Shown: positions 9,039 to 17,250 of the stretch, in pieces | How the letters are laid out: each line of letters starts with the position of its first letter | How positions within the stretch are numbered: position 1 is the first letter of the stretch | Assembly: GCF_038024855.1 (NCBI RefSeq) | Contig: NZ_CP139087.1 | Coordinates: 144,740-208,739, forward strand | From: Methylocella tundrae | GTDB lineage: Bacteria > Pseudomonadota > Alphaproteobacteria > Rhizobiales > Beijerinckiaceae | Direction of reading: 5' to 3' | Length of the DNA stretch: 64,000 nt | The notes under the pieces: generated by a model | Seen by the model: the letters and a program-made list of their open reading frames with translations, nothing else | Database searches by the model: none | Told to the model about the DNA's origin: nothing | Position numbers and translations under genes: made by a program

Positions 9039-9932
9039 TTATACGTAGCGCCAGGTGAACCGGTCCCCGTCCGCTGCGACAAAGCCGGCGGAAGACCCAG
9101 GAAAATGGGAAGATAGGTAGAGCGCGCGCGTCTCGGCGGCGCGCTTGAGCAGCCTCTGGCGCGAGTCCAGAGCGTCAGCAGCGAATTCACAAAAGACACT
9201 GTTCACGTCGGGGCGCGCCAACTGCAGCGCAGTATGCAGGACGTCGCCCGCAAAAATGGCGGTCTCGCCGCCGGAGGTAAGTCCGATCGACATATGGCCG
9301 ATGCTGTGTCCGCGCGTCGGGATAAATTCGAAGATGTCGAGGTACTTGCCGCCCTCGGGGGCAATGAAGTCTACAAGGCCCGCTTCGATCACGGGTAGGA
9401 CGCTATCCTCGTACACGCCAAGGCTCGGACGGTTGGCCTCGTTGTGGCTGGTCGGGCTGGAATAATAGTCACGCTCGGCCTTCGGAAAGACGTAACGCGC
9501 ATTGGGAAACGTGGGAATCCATTTGCCGTTGATCAGACGAGTGTTCCATCCGGAATGGTCGACATGAAGGTGGGTATTGAAGACGAAGTCTACAGCCTCC
9601 GGATCGACTCCGGCTTGATCCAGACGTTCTAGATATGGCAAGTTTTGGCGGTGAAAGAGCGGGTTGGTCGGCCGTTCTTTGTCGTTCCCGCTCCCGGTGT
9701 CGATCAGAATCAGATGCCGTGGCGTTCGCACCACCCAGGTATGCACGCTCAATACCAGCGCATCTCGAGATGGTTCGAGATCGCTTGCTGTGAGTGTTGG
9801 CTGAACGGCCGCAAACTCCTTCGGCGTCATTCCGGGATAGAGAAACGAGGGAGGAATAGCGTGAAGAAGCTGCTCCTCGACCTTCACCAGTGACGCATCG
9901 CCGATTTGGAATACTGGCCTAGATCCACCCAT
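9039..9932 (-). CDS. Metallo-beta-lactamase-fold hydrolase (AHL-lactonase-like)
   Basis: A 297-residue MBL-fold enzyme with the dinuclear zinc motif THLHVDHSGWN (HxHxDH) near residue 115. Further ligand-type residues are in TRGHSIGHMS and IFAGDVLHT. The layout (N-terminal propeptide-like strands, late HxHxDH, GDVLH near residue 230) resembles the N-acyl homoserine lactonase/YtnP group rather than true beta-lactamases. There is no export signal. It is the first gene of the minus-strand pair with the alpha/beta hydrolase, and its promoter region faces that of the GST gene. Substrate is inferred to be a lactone or ester; quorum quenching is possible but unproven. Confidence 0.8.
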   Translation of the reverse strand: MGGSRPVFQIGDASLVKVEEQLLHAIPPSFLYPGMTPKEFAAVQPTLTASDLEPSRDALVLSVHTWVVRTPRHLILIDTGSGNDKERPTNPLFHRQNLPYLERLDQAGVDPEAVDFVFNTHLHVDHSGWNTRLINGKWIPTFPNARYVFPKAERDYYSSPTSHNEANRPSLGVYEDSVLPVIEAGLVDFIAPEGGKYLDIFEFIPTRGHSIGHMSIGLTSGGETAIFAGDVLHTALQLARPDVNSVFCEFAADALDSRQRLLKRAAETRALYLSSHFPGSSAGFVAADGDRFTWRYV

Positions 9933-10195
9933 CGAAACCTCTTGTAGCGCAAGGACAGGTCGTCATCTGACCGTCGCCTAAAACTTAGGGACGGCTGGAA
10001 AGGCCCACAAACCAGCGATGGAAATAGGTCCTATCGGTGAGATCGATTGGTGAATTGCGTATTGGACGGGCAGGATCGAATTCTAACGAGGTGGCCATGC
10101 CGGGTTCGCTGAGGGATCTTGGATGACCAGGGCCCGCCGAAACCGCGCCACTAGTCCCGATTCGCGCGCAGGCGCTGTAACAGAGAGACACCAAG
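9933..10195. promoter_or_regulatory. Divergent control region, hydrolase operon / GST
   Basis: A 263-base gap between the divergently read metallo-hydrolase and GST genes. It contains the 12-mer AAACTTAGGGAC at 9981-9992, also found before the propeller gene. A LysR target site would be expected here, but I could not fix one confidently. Confidence 0.35.
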
Positions 10196-10873
10196 ATGCT
10201 GAAGCTGTATTATCATCCCACGCCGAATTCGACGAAGGTCGCGGTGCTCCTCGAGGAGCTTGAGTTGCCGTACGAAGTCGAGACCATCGATATCATGAAG
10301 GGCGAGCAGCACACTGCGGAGTTTCGGAAGATCAACCCGAACGCTAAGGTGCCGGCGATCGTTGGCGACGGCGTGACCGTCTTCGACTCTCACGCAATCC
10401 TGCTCTACCTTGCCGAGAAGCATCACAAGTATCTGCCGCAGGAGATAGCGGCCCGCGCGGCGACCTTCTCTTGGCTTGAATTCGTTGCTACCGGCCTGTC
10501 ACCGTTTTCCGGTCAGGCGGCCCATTTTCTGCACTATGCATCGGATGAGTTTCCCTACGCGAAGAACCGCTACGTCAGAGAAGTCGAGCGACACTACCGC
10601 GTTCTTGATGAGCGCTTGGGTGGGTCGAAGTTTCTCGCCGGAGGCGAATACACCATCGCGGATATCGCTCTTTTCGGCTGGGCGGCCTCCGCAGGCTTCA
10701 TCTTCGGCGAGAAAGGCCTCGGCGATTATCCTAATGTGGCGCGGTTCGTGGAAGAGATGAACGTCCGGCCCGCCGTCGTGCGCGCCTTGGAGCTCAAGGC
10801 AAAACACACATTCAAGTCCGAACTCGATGAGCAGGCCAAGCGCGCGATGTTTCCGCAGAACTTTGCCGCATAA
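10196..10873 (+). CDS. Glutathione S-transferase
   Basis: A 225-residue cytosolic GST. The N-terminal thioredoxin-like domain (MLKLYYHPTPNSTKVAVLLEE) ends in the glutathione-binding segment NAKVPAIVGDGVTVFDSHAI (cis-Pro of VPAI, then the Asp-Ser pair). Residues about 90-225 are the all-helical domain with the conserved YTIADIALFGW motif. It would conjugate glutathione to an electrophile or isomerise a ring-cleavage product. The gene diverges from the hydrolase operon and shares its upstream region, so it is probably under the same regulator. AGAGAG precedes the ATG. Confidence 0.88.
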   Translation: MLKLYYHPTPNSTKVAVLLEELELPYEVETIDIMKGEQHTAEFRKINPNAKVPAIVGDGVTVFDSHAILLYLAEKHHKYLPQEIAARAATFSWLEFVATGLSPFSGQAAHFLHYASDEFPYAKNRYVREVERHYRVLDERLGGSKFLAGGEYTIADIALFGWAASAGFIFGEKGLGDYPNVARFVEEMNVRPAVVRALELKAKHTFKSELDEQAKRAMFPQNFAA

Positions 10874-11056
10874 GCCACCAGCAAGTTGGTAAGTCGACTC
10901 ACATGGGCAACCAGATCACGAAAGGCTCAGAACTGATCGTTTCTTTCACCGAAAGGCTGCGGATTAGGTCGCTCTACCTGCAGCCGGTTTAGCTCCTGAC
11001 AAAGGACCGTGGCGTTTTGGCATCCTAGTTTGGCTCACCCGGACGGTGTGACGGTT

Positions 11057-11497
11057 TCAGCCCCGCGCTAAGCCATGTCCGGCTGGTTCAAGCGCGGCCA
11101 TTCCGGTGAAGCGGACGAACGCCGTGACGCTGACGGCGATCGCGCCGATGACGGCGAAGATCGTCTGCCAGGTTGGTGAAGGCATCGCCATCTGCGCAAT
11201 TCCGTGCGTCGCGCTATAACCGGCGACGGTTGCGGGCGCGACGTAGAGCAGGATGATCAGGAGTCGAAGCCACGCCCACGGCACGAAGGCGAGCGCGAGC
11301 TGGCCAATGCCAAATGTCAGGCCGCCCGCGACGAGGCCCACGGCGATTCCACCGAGCACGCCGGCCCCGGTGTGGAGTGCCCATATGCCGATCGTCAGAC
11401 CGACGAAGAATGGCAGCGCGAAGACAGCAAGGGTGAACAGCAGCCAGCAGAAGAAGCCGATGCCGAGGATGACGAGCCGAGGTCCAAAGATGATCAT
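11057..11497 (-). CDS. Small polytopic membrane protein, unknown function
   Basis: A 146-residue protein with about four hydrophobic helices (around residues 5-35, 40-65, 75-100 and 110-130) and Gly-rich turns such as GVLGGIAVGLVAGG. The ATG is preceded by GGAG. No catalytic motif is visible. An N-terminal fragment of a homologous gene lies at 4359-4451, next to the other ISL3 copy. Function is unknown. Confidence 0.6.
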   Translation of the reverse strand: MIIFGPRLVILGIGFFCWLLFTLAVFALPFFVGLTIGIWALHTGAGVLGGIAVGLVAGGLTFGIGQLALAFVPWAWLRLLIILLYVAPATVAGYSATHGIAQMAMPSPTWQTIFAVIGAIAVSVTAFVRFTGMAALEPAGHGLARG

Positions 11498-11698
11498 GGC
11501 GGCGAACTCCGTGAGATAAAGGTCTGACGGTCATGCCCTCCACCACCACCACGGCGCGAGCGAAAGTGTAACCGAAAGGCGCCTTCGCCGGGAGCGGAAA
11601 TCGCGCGGGAGTTCTGGCACGCGAGCGCGGCGAAGATAGATCCCGCAGTCATCGAAAGGGATCGACTTCGTGAACAACGACGGCAGATTGCCTACGCA

Positions 11699-11959
11699 TT
11701 ATACGGCCGACGCCTGAAGCCGCGATTGCCAGAGGGCCTGGCGCTTCTTGAGCTCGTCGTCGCGTTCGAGTTCGGGGAAATCTTCCCGAAGCCGTTCAAG
11801 CTCCTCGAACCGGAACACAGACCCGCCATGCTGATTCCATGCGGCCTGAAGTGCGGCATGGGGACTCTTTCCCAGGCCGAGCTCAAACCAAATCCTGTTC
11901 TTCTGGGTGTCCACGCGCAGACTTGATCCGACCCATGCCTCGCCCGTCGCCGCACAGAT
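11699..11959 (-). pseudogene. GIY-YIG-like nuclease, C-terminal fragment
   Basis: The minus-strand frame enters from the IS21 end and reads GEAWVGSSLRVDTQKNRIWF, then HAALQAAWNQHGGSVFRFEE, with a Lys/Arg-rich tail. The WVGS strand and the H..LQ.AWN..G...F.FE pattern match a small GIY-YIG nuclease family that I know from rhizobia. The N-terminal GIY strand is missing because the gene is cut at 11960. A GTG at 11914 could only start a short, probably non-functional product. Confidence 0.55.
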
Positions 11960-12004
11960 TGTTGATTTCCGCTTCGAATTGACCCGGGATTTTCATCGAG
12001 AATT

Positions 12005-13660
12005 GGCTCTGACTCATATTTGCTGCGGTTCGCCGGGACGCTCTTGCTGATTCGTCGGAGGAGCTGTGAATGGGTCAGCAATTTCAACGCGCCAGCCTGG
12101 CGCCAGATGGCTTTGCAGTTGATGGTGTCACGGTGGAAGGCGCCCGGCTCCAGATCCGGTTGCGGTCCCTTCGGCCGTTTGGTCATTGTCCAGATTGCGG
12201 TCGAAGAAGCCGCCGGATTCAGAGTCGGTATTTGCGCCGCCCCGCCGACCTTCCCCTTGGCGGCCGCCAAGTCGAACTGATGGTTATTGCGCGACGGTTC
12301 TGGTGCGACGCGGTTTTGTGCGGTCGGCGCATCTTTTGCGAACGATTTGAGACTGGCGTCCTTTCCCCATACGGCCGGCGCACCGGAAGGCTTGAGACTA
12401 TCGTCCATCATCTCGGTCTGGCCTTGGGTGGCAGACCTGCGGCGGCTTTCGCCCTTCGCTTGATGATGCCCGTCAGCAACGACACGCTTCTGCGTGTCGT
12501 GCGTCGCCGCAGCACCCAGACCGATGGCGCCGAGCTTACGGTCATCGGCATTGACGACTTCGCGTTTCGTCGAGGACAGACCTATGGAACGATCGTCTGC
12601 GATCTTGAGCGCCGTCGCCCCGTGATCTTGTTGCCAGATCGGGCGCTGGACACCTCTCGGGCGTGGCTGGCTGAGCGGCCTTCAATACTTACGGTCGCCC
12701 GGGACCGGGGCGGCGGTTACGGCGAGGCCATCGCCAAAGCCCTGCCGCACGCTGAACAAGTCGCGGATCGTTGGCATCTCCTGGAAAACTCGAGCCGAGC
12801 CTTTCTCGATGCGGTTGGCAAATCCATGCGGCAGATCAGAAAGGCCATCGGCAGCAGCGTCATAGATCCCAAGCTTCTCACCTGTGCTGAGCGCCTCCAG
12901 TACCAGGGATATCTGCGTCGGCAAGAGACAAATGAGGCCATTCTGAAAATGTCGAAGCAAGGCGCCCCAATCAGGCAAATCGTGAGGGAGACGGGACACA
13001 GCCGCAAGCTTGTTCGCGACGTCCTGCGCGGCCAGCGGACGGATGTCTTCCGGACAAAGCCCAGTTCGCTGGATAGCTGGTCGCCCTGGCTGAATGAGCG
13101 CTGGGAGAAAGGGGAGCGCAATGCGCTGGCGCTTTGGCGCGAAATGCGTGTGGCGGGCTTTTCCGGGCGAAGCGGCGTGGTGTCACAATGGGCGCAACGC
13201 AGACGCCTTGCGGAAAAGGCAGGTCAAAACGCGCTGGCGCGAACGCCGTCAGCTCGGATCATCGCCCGTCTAATGACGTCGGCACGTGACGACCTGACAA
13301 AGTCTGAAGCCATTCTGGTGGCGGCCATTGAAGGAAATGTCCAGGATCTGGTTGTTGCTCGCGAGGCCATCATGGAGTTCCAATCCATGATCCGATCAAA
13401 GGCGGCCGCCAAGCTGGACGCGTGGCTCGAAGCTGGGAAGGGAACCCTTGTCGGATCTTTCGCCAATGGTGTCGAGAAAGATCTGGCCGCCGTCCGAAAT
13501 GCGATCATCTCGCCCTGGTCCAATGGACAGACGGAGGGGCAGATCACTCGTCTGAAACTCATCAAACGCCAGATGTACGGGCGCGCCAAAATCGATCTGC
13601 TTCAGGCGCGACTGATCGGCGCGGGGTAGCTGATCGCCTTCAGCAAAAATGCGTCAGAGC
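12005..13660 (+). mobile_element. ISL3-family insertion sequence, copy 2
   Basis: A 1656-base element, the same size as copy 1 and almost identical to it, but inverted. Ends are GGCTCTGACTCATATTTGC and the reverse complement of GGCTCTGACGCATTTTTGC. It is flanked by a perfect 8-base duplication CGAGAATT (11997-12004 and 13661-13668), as expected for ISL3. The target was the terminal repeat of an IS21 element. Confidence 0.92.
12070..13629 (+). CDS. tnpA: ISL3-family transposase (copy 2)
   Basis: A 519-residue transposase matching copy 1 at 2679-4238 apart from one noticed Asp/Gly difference (STQTDGAEL). It has the N-terminal zinc ribbon with CPDCGRR and a DDE domain with GIDDFAFRRG, ARDRGGGYGEA and NGQTEGQITRLK. 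The intact frame plus an intact 8-base target duplication indicate a recent insertion that has not rearranged since. It is the right-hand partner of the inverted ISL3 pair bracketing the hydrolase/GST genes. Confidence 0.93.
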   Translation: MGQQFQRASLAPDGFAVDGVTVEGARLQIRLRSLRPFGHCPDCGRRSRRIQSRYLRRPADLPLGGRQVELMVIARRFWCDAVLCGRRIFCERFETGVLSPYGRRTGRLETIVHHLGLALGGRPAAAFALRLMMPVSNDTLLRVVRRRSTQTDGAELTVIGIDDFAFRRGQTYGTIVCDLERRRPVILLPDRALDTSRAWLAERPSILTVARDRGGGYGEAIAKALPHAEQVADRWHLLENSSRAFLDAVGKSMRQIRKAIGSSVIDPKLLTCAERLQYQGYLRRQETNEAILKMSKQGAPIRQIVRETGHSRKLVRDVLRGQRTDVFRTKPSSLDSWSPWLNERWEKGERNALALWREMRVAGFSGRSGVVSQWAQRRRLAEKAGQNALARTPSARIIARLMTSARDDLTKSEAILVAAIEGNVQDLVVAREAIMEFQSMIRSKAAAKLDAWLEAGKGTLVGSFANGVEKDLAAVRNAIISPWSNGQTEGQITRLKLIKRQMYGRAKIDLLQARLIGAG

Positions 13661-13708
13661 CGAGAATTGACCCGGGTGGATGATGTGTCCCGCGTTGCGG
13701 GCGGTGGG

Positions 13709-14488
13709 TCAAGCAGCGGATTTTTCCTTTCGTGTTTTGGGAGCTGCGGCGCTTGCCTTGAACCGGAAGCTGTCGTTGCCTGTCTCAAGGATGTGGCAAT
13801 GGTGGGTTAGCCGGTCGAGCAGTGCGGTGGTCATCTTGGCGTCGCCGAACACCCCGGCCCACTCGCTGAAGCTGAGATTGGTGGTGATGACGACGCTGGT
13901 GCGCTCGTAAAGTTTGCTGAGCAGGTGGAACAGGAGGGCGCCGCCTGACGGGCTGAACGGCAGATAGCCGAGCTCGTCGAGGATGATGAGGTCGAGACGC
14001 AGCAGGCGTTCGGCCAACTGGCCTGCCTTGTTCATGGCCTTTTCCTGCTCGAGCGCATTGACGAGGTCGACCGTGGCGAAGAAGCGGACCTTTTTGCGGT
14101 GATGTTCGGCGGCCTGGACGCCAAGGGCGGTGGCTATGTGAGATTTGCCTGTTCCGGGCCCGCCGATCAGCACGACATTGTCGCCGCCGTCCATAAACTC
14201 GCCGCGATGCAGTTGCCGGACCAGAGCTTCGTTCACCTCGCTGGCGGTGAAGTCGAAGCCGGCCAGGTCCTTGTAGGCCGGGAACCGGGCCGACTTGATC
14301 TGATAGGCAATGGACCTGACCTCGCGCTCGGCCATTTCCGCCTTGAGCAACTGGGCGAGCATCGGCACGGCGGCCTCGAAGGCCGGGGCTCCTTGCTCGA
14401 TCAGGTCGCTCACGGCCTGCGCCATGCCATACATCTTGAGGCCGCGCAGCATGACCACGACGGCGGCGCTGGCGGGATCATGACGCAT
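13709..14488 (-). CDS. istB: IS21-family helper ATPase IstB
   Basis: An AAA+ ATPase of about 259 residues that activates the IstA transposase and selects target DNA. Walker A is [15 protein letters not shown] and Walker B is [11 protein letters not shown], followed by the typical [16 protein letters not shown] sensor region and the [18 protein letters not shown] terminus. I chose ATG 14488, which overlaps the end of istA by 11 bases as in intact IS21 operons; upstream Met codons up to 14536 read into istA. Complete, but orphaned because istA is truncated. Confidence 0.9.
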   Translation of the reverse strand: MRHDPASAAVVVMLRGLKMYGMAQAVSDLIEQGAPAFEAAVPMLAQLLKAEMAEREVRSIAYQIKSARFPAYKDLAGFDFTASEVNEALVRQLHRGEFMDGGDNVVLIGGPGTGKSHIATALGVQAAEHHRKKVRFFATVDLVNALEQEKAMNKAGQLAERLLRLDLIILDELGYLPFSPSGGALLFHLLSKLYERTSVVITTNLSFSEWAGVFGDAKMTTALLDRLTHHCHILETGNDSFRFKASAAAPKTRKEKSAA

Positions 14489-15665
14489 GGCGTAGCCTCC
14501 TGTCACGAAGGGCGTCATAGCGCTCGACATTGGCAAGCGGCTCCCGCTTCAGGCCCAGAGCCTGGGGCGCGTCGATCGGGGATGCCGGAGGCGACTTGCC
14601 GTCGGTCAGCCGGTGCAACAGATTGAGAACATGGGTCTTGGTGGCGACGCCAGCCTCGATCGCCAGTTCGACCGCGCAGAGCACGGCCTGCTCATCATGG
14701 CATAGAACCAGGGCCAGGATCTCGGCCATTTCCCTGTCCCCGCCGGGACGCTTGAGGAGCTGGCTCTGCAACTGCCTGAAGGCTTCCAGCAGTTCGGTAA
14801 AGGGGGCGCCATTACGCAGGGCGCCGGGCTTGCGCTGGATCACCGCCAGATAGTGACGCCAGTCATAGGCCGTCCGCCCCGGCTGATGATGGGATCGATC
14901 GATGATCCGCGGGTGTTCGCACAGGATTTGCCCTTCAGCGGCCACCACGATCCGTTCCGGGTAGATGCGCAAACTGACGGGCCGATTGGCGAAGGAGGCC
15001 GGCACACTGTAGCGATTGCGTTCGAAGTTCACGAGGCATGTCGGCGATACGCGCTTGGTATGTTCCACGAAGCCATCGAAGGGGCGCCCCAGCGGCATCA
15101 TGCGCCCGACTTCCTCGGCATGCACATCGGCGATCGCGCCGGGCAGGATGCCGTGCTGGATCTGTCCCCATTGCTCGATGCAGCGTTCCTCGAGCCAGGC
15201 GTTCAGCGCCTCCAGATCGGGGAAGCTGGGCATCGGCTGCCATAGCCGGCGCCTTGCATCCTGCACGTTCTTCTCGACTTGCCCCTTCTCCCAGCCAGAG
15301 GCCGGATTGCAAAAATCCGTCTCGAACAGATAATGGCTGGCCATGGCGGCGAACCGGGCATTGACCTGCCGGGCCTTGCCCGACCCGATGCGATCGACCG
15401 CGGTCTTCATATTATCGAATATCCCGCGCTGGGGAACGCCGCCCAGCACCCGGAATGCCTGGGCCAGCGCGTCGAACAGCATCTCGTGGGTCTGAAGCAA
15501 ATAGGCCCGTACGATAAACGCCCGGCTGTGCGACAGTTTGGTATGGGCAACCTGCAGCTTGGTTCGCTCGCCGGCGACAATGGCCCAGTCCTCGCTCCAA
15601 TCGAACTGAAACGCTTCGCCAGGCTGGAAGACCAGTGGCACGAATGTTCCTCGATAAGCTCCGGC
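14478..15665 (-). pseudogene. istA: IS21-family transposase IstA, N-terminally truncated
   Basis: About 390 residues of IstA are present, starting at GTFVPLVFQPGEAFQFDWSED, where the rve-type catalytic core begins. Other catalytic-core segments are FDNMKTAV and the Glu-containing ASGWEKGQVEKNVQ. The normal N-terminal 100 or more residues with the helix-turn-helix are absent. The frame emerges directly from imuB sequence, so a deletion or one-ended rearrangement joined the two genes. The product is unlikely to transpose the element. Confidence 0.85.
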
Positions 15666-16384
15666 GGCCGCGCTGGATCGATCGGCTCGCTGAGCCGTCC
15701 CAAGGCCTGATCAAGGCGGCGGCCGAGTTCGGGACCAAAGCGCAGGGCGAGCGGGGCCCGGGGTTTTGCCGCCAATTCCCCAATTGCCTCAAAACCGAGG
15801 ACGCGAAGGCCGTCCACGATATGCTTCGGCAGGCGGAGGGCGGCGATCGGCAGATCGAGGATCGCCCTGGCGCTCTCGCCCGGCGCGACGACGAGGATTG
15901 GACGCGCGGAAAAACGCGCCAGCGCATGAGCGGCGCCCCAGCTGTCGGCGAGCGCGGCGCGGGCGGCGACGCCAGAAGCTTCGATCCGCGCGACCATATC
16001 CCTCGCCATGGCGTCTTCGCCGCCAAAGAGATGCGCCGCGCCGAAAACGTCGATGACGATGCCGTCCGGCGGGTCGGCGGCGGCGATCGGCGCATAGCGT
16101 TTGAGCGCCCAAAGGGCGAGGCGCTCGAGCGCTTCGGCGTCGGCGGCGGGATCGGCGTCCTTGACGATGAGGCCTCGCGCCAGCGCCTGCGCCTTGGTCA
16201 CGGGCATGCCGATATAGAGGCCCGCGGCTCCAGCGGCTCTGTCCGCGGCCAGAACCACGCGCCGTCGCCCTTCCCTGCCGATGAGCACGAGCGGCGGCTC
16301 AGCCGGCGGCGCGGCGGCGCCCAATAGTCTTCTGATCCGATCCGTGGGCCAGGTCGGCAGGAATATGGAGACGACCCTTGCCAT
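15666..16384 (-). pseudogene. imuB: ImuB, truncated by IS21 fragment
   Basis: Y-family polymerase-like ImuB, the bridging factor of the ImuA-ImuB-DnaE2 mutagenic repair complex. The N-terminus MARVVSIFLPTWPTDRIRR and segments PDGIVIDVFGAAHLFGGED and RFGPELGRRLDQALGRLSEP are typical. The authentic sequence stops near residue 240 (IDPARPPE) and the frame then runs about 90 residues into istA in the wrong frame. The C-terminal half, which carries the clamp-binding and interaction regions, and the expected dnaE2 gene are gone. The start overlaps the end of imuA. The SOS mutagenesis cassette should be non-functional unless another copy exists. Confidence 0.88.
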
Positions 16385-17090
16385 CGCAGGCCTCCACTTC
16401 AAAATCGGCGCTCTCGCCGGCGCGACAGCGGATCAATTCGAGCCGCCACCTTGCGCGTCCGACGCCCGGGACCGGCAAAGCGGTTGAAGGAAGCCCGCTG
16501 ACGCGCCAGCGCGTGACGGAGGCTGTCGGTTGCCCGAAATCGGCGGCCTCGGCGTGTCGCCGCCAGCGCCGGATGGCGATGCCGATGGCGCCGGAGGCCT
16601 CGGCCGCGAGCTCCAGCCGGCGCGAGGCGGTCATCGAGAGGCGCGCGACATCGGCGACGACGCCGCCAAGCCCGCCGTGACGCAGGCCCTCCTCGAAGCA
16701 AGCGAGAACCGACTTCTCGTCGCCGGCCTCGACATAGATCACGCGACCCGGCGCCAGCCCCGCTTGCGCGAGCGCCGGGGCGAACAAATCCTGGCGCGTG
16801 ACGCACCACAGGATTTTTCCGCGTATCCGGGCCACGATCCCGGCTGAGAACAGCGCCGCCGCGGCGCCGTCGATCGCGCCATTGCCGCCGCCCGCGACCT
16901 CATGCAGCGCGCCGAGCGCCAGCCCGCCGCCCGGCAGACGCCCGTCGATCTCCTTGATCCCGAAGGGCAGCACCGCGCGACGGCGCGCCGGTCCGCCTTC
17001 GAGGCGCTGAATGCGCTCGCGAAGCTCGGCGACGACTGGATTGGCGGCGGTTTCATTCACAGGACAAAAGGCCTCCGGCGGTCTTCCCAA
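16299..17090 (-). CDS. imuA: ImuA, SulA/RecA-like SOS mutagenesis factor
   Basis: A 263-residue RecA-fold protein of the ImuA family, first gene of the imuA-imuB-dnaE2 damage-tolerance operon. The core shows FGIKEIDGRLPGGGLALGALHEVAGG, then a strand ILWCVTRQDLFAPALAQAGL and VIYVEAGDEKSVLACFEEGLR, as in this family. The start is ATG 17090, or possibly GTG 17060 (VNETAANP). A LexA box lies 20 bases upstream, so the gene is SOS-induced. Its partner imuB is broken, leaving imuA as a probable relic. Confidence 0.85.
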   Translation of the reverse strand: MGRPPEAFCPVNETAANPVVAELRERIQRLEGGPARRRAVLPFGIKEIDGRLPGGGLALGALHEVAGGGNGAIDGAAAALFSAGIVARIRGKILWCVTRQDLFAPALAQAGLAPGRVIYVEAGDEKSVLACFEEGLRHGGLGGVVADVARLSMTASRRLELAAEASGAIGIAIRRWRRHAEAADFGQPTASVTRWRVSGLPSTALPVPGVGRARWRLELIRCRAGESADFEVEACDGKGRLHIPADLAHGSDQKTIGRRRAAG

Positions 17091-17109
17091 TGGGTTTTCG
17101 CGGTGATAT

Positions 17110-17124
17110 GTTCCCTATACGTTC
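17110..17124 (-). promoter_or_regulatory. LexA (SOS) box
   Basis: GTTC-CCTATAC-GTTC fits exactly the alphaproteobacterial LexA operator GTTC-N7-GTTC. It lies 20 bases upstream of imuA, the classic position for SOS control of this operon. It could also influence the divergent helicase gene. Confidence 0.85.
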
Positions 17125-17250
17125 TTAACGAGCCATGCGAGTCAATCGGCCGCATCAATCTTCATTGCCGCGGACCCGGAAGATCGAATGGCGAAAATCA
17201 AGGATCGCCGCCTGATCGCGTCAAAATAACAGCAAGATAGCGGGGCATTG

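Larger units (their letters stand above)
11960..15690 (-). mobile_element. IS21-family remnant (istA'-istB, nested ISL3)
   Basis: The istB-side terminus starts at 11960 with TGTTGATTTCC and contains repeated GAATTGACCCGGG motifs (two once the ISL3 is removed), as is usual for IS21 ends. ISL3 copy 2 is inserted at 12005. istB is intact, but istA lacks its N-terminal part and the istA-side terminus is absent. The right limit, about 15660-15690, is the junction with imuB and is approximate. Confidence 0.75.

Noticed and set aside
9985..10194. 69-codon minus-strand frame between the MBL-fold and GST genes
   Set aside because: It fills a divergent promoter region, shows no domain and has no ribosome-binding site.
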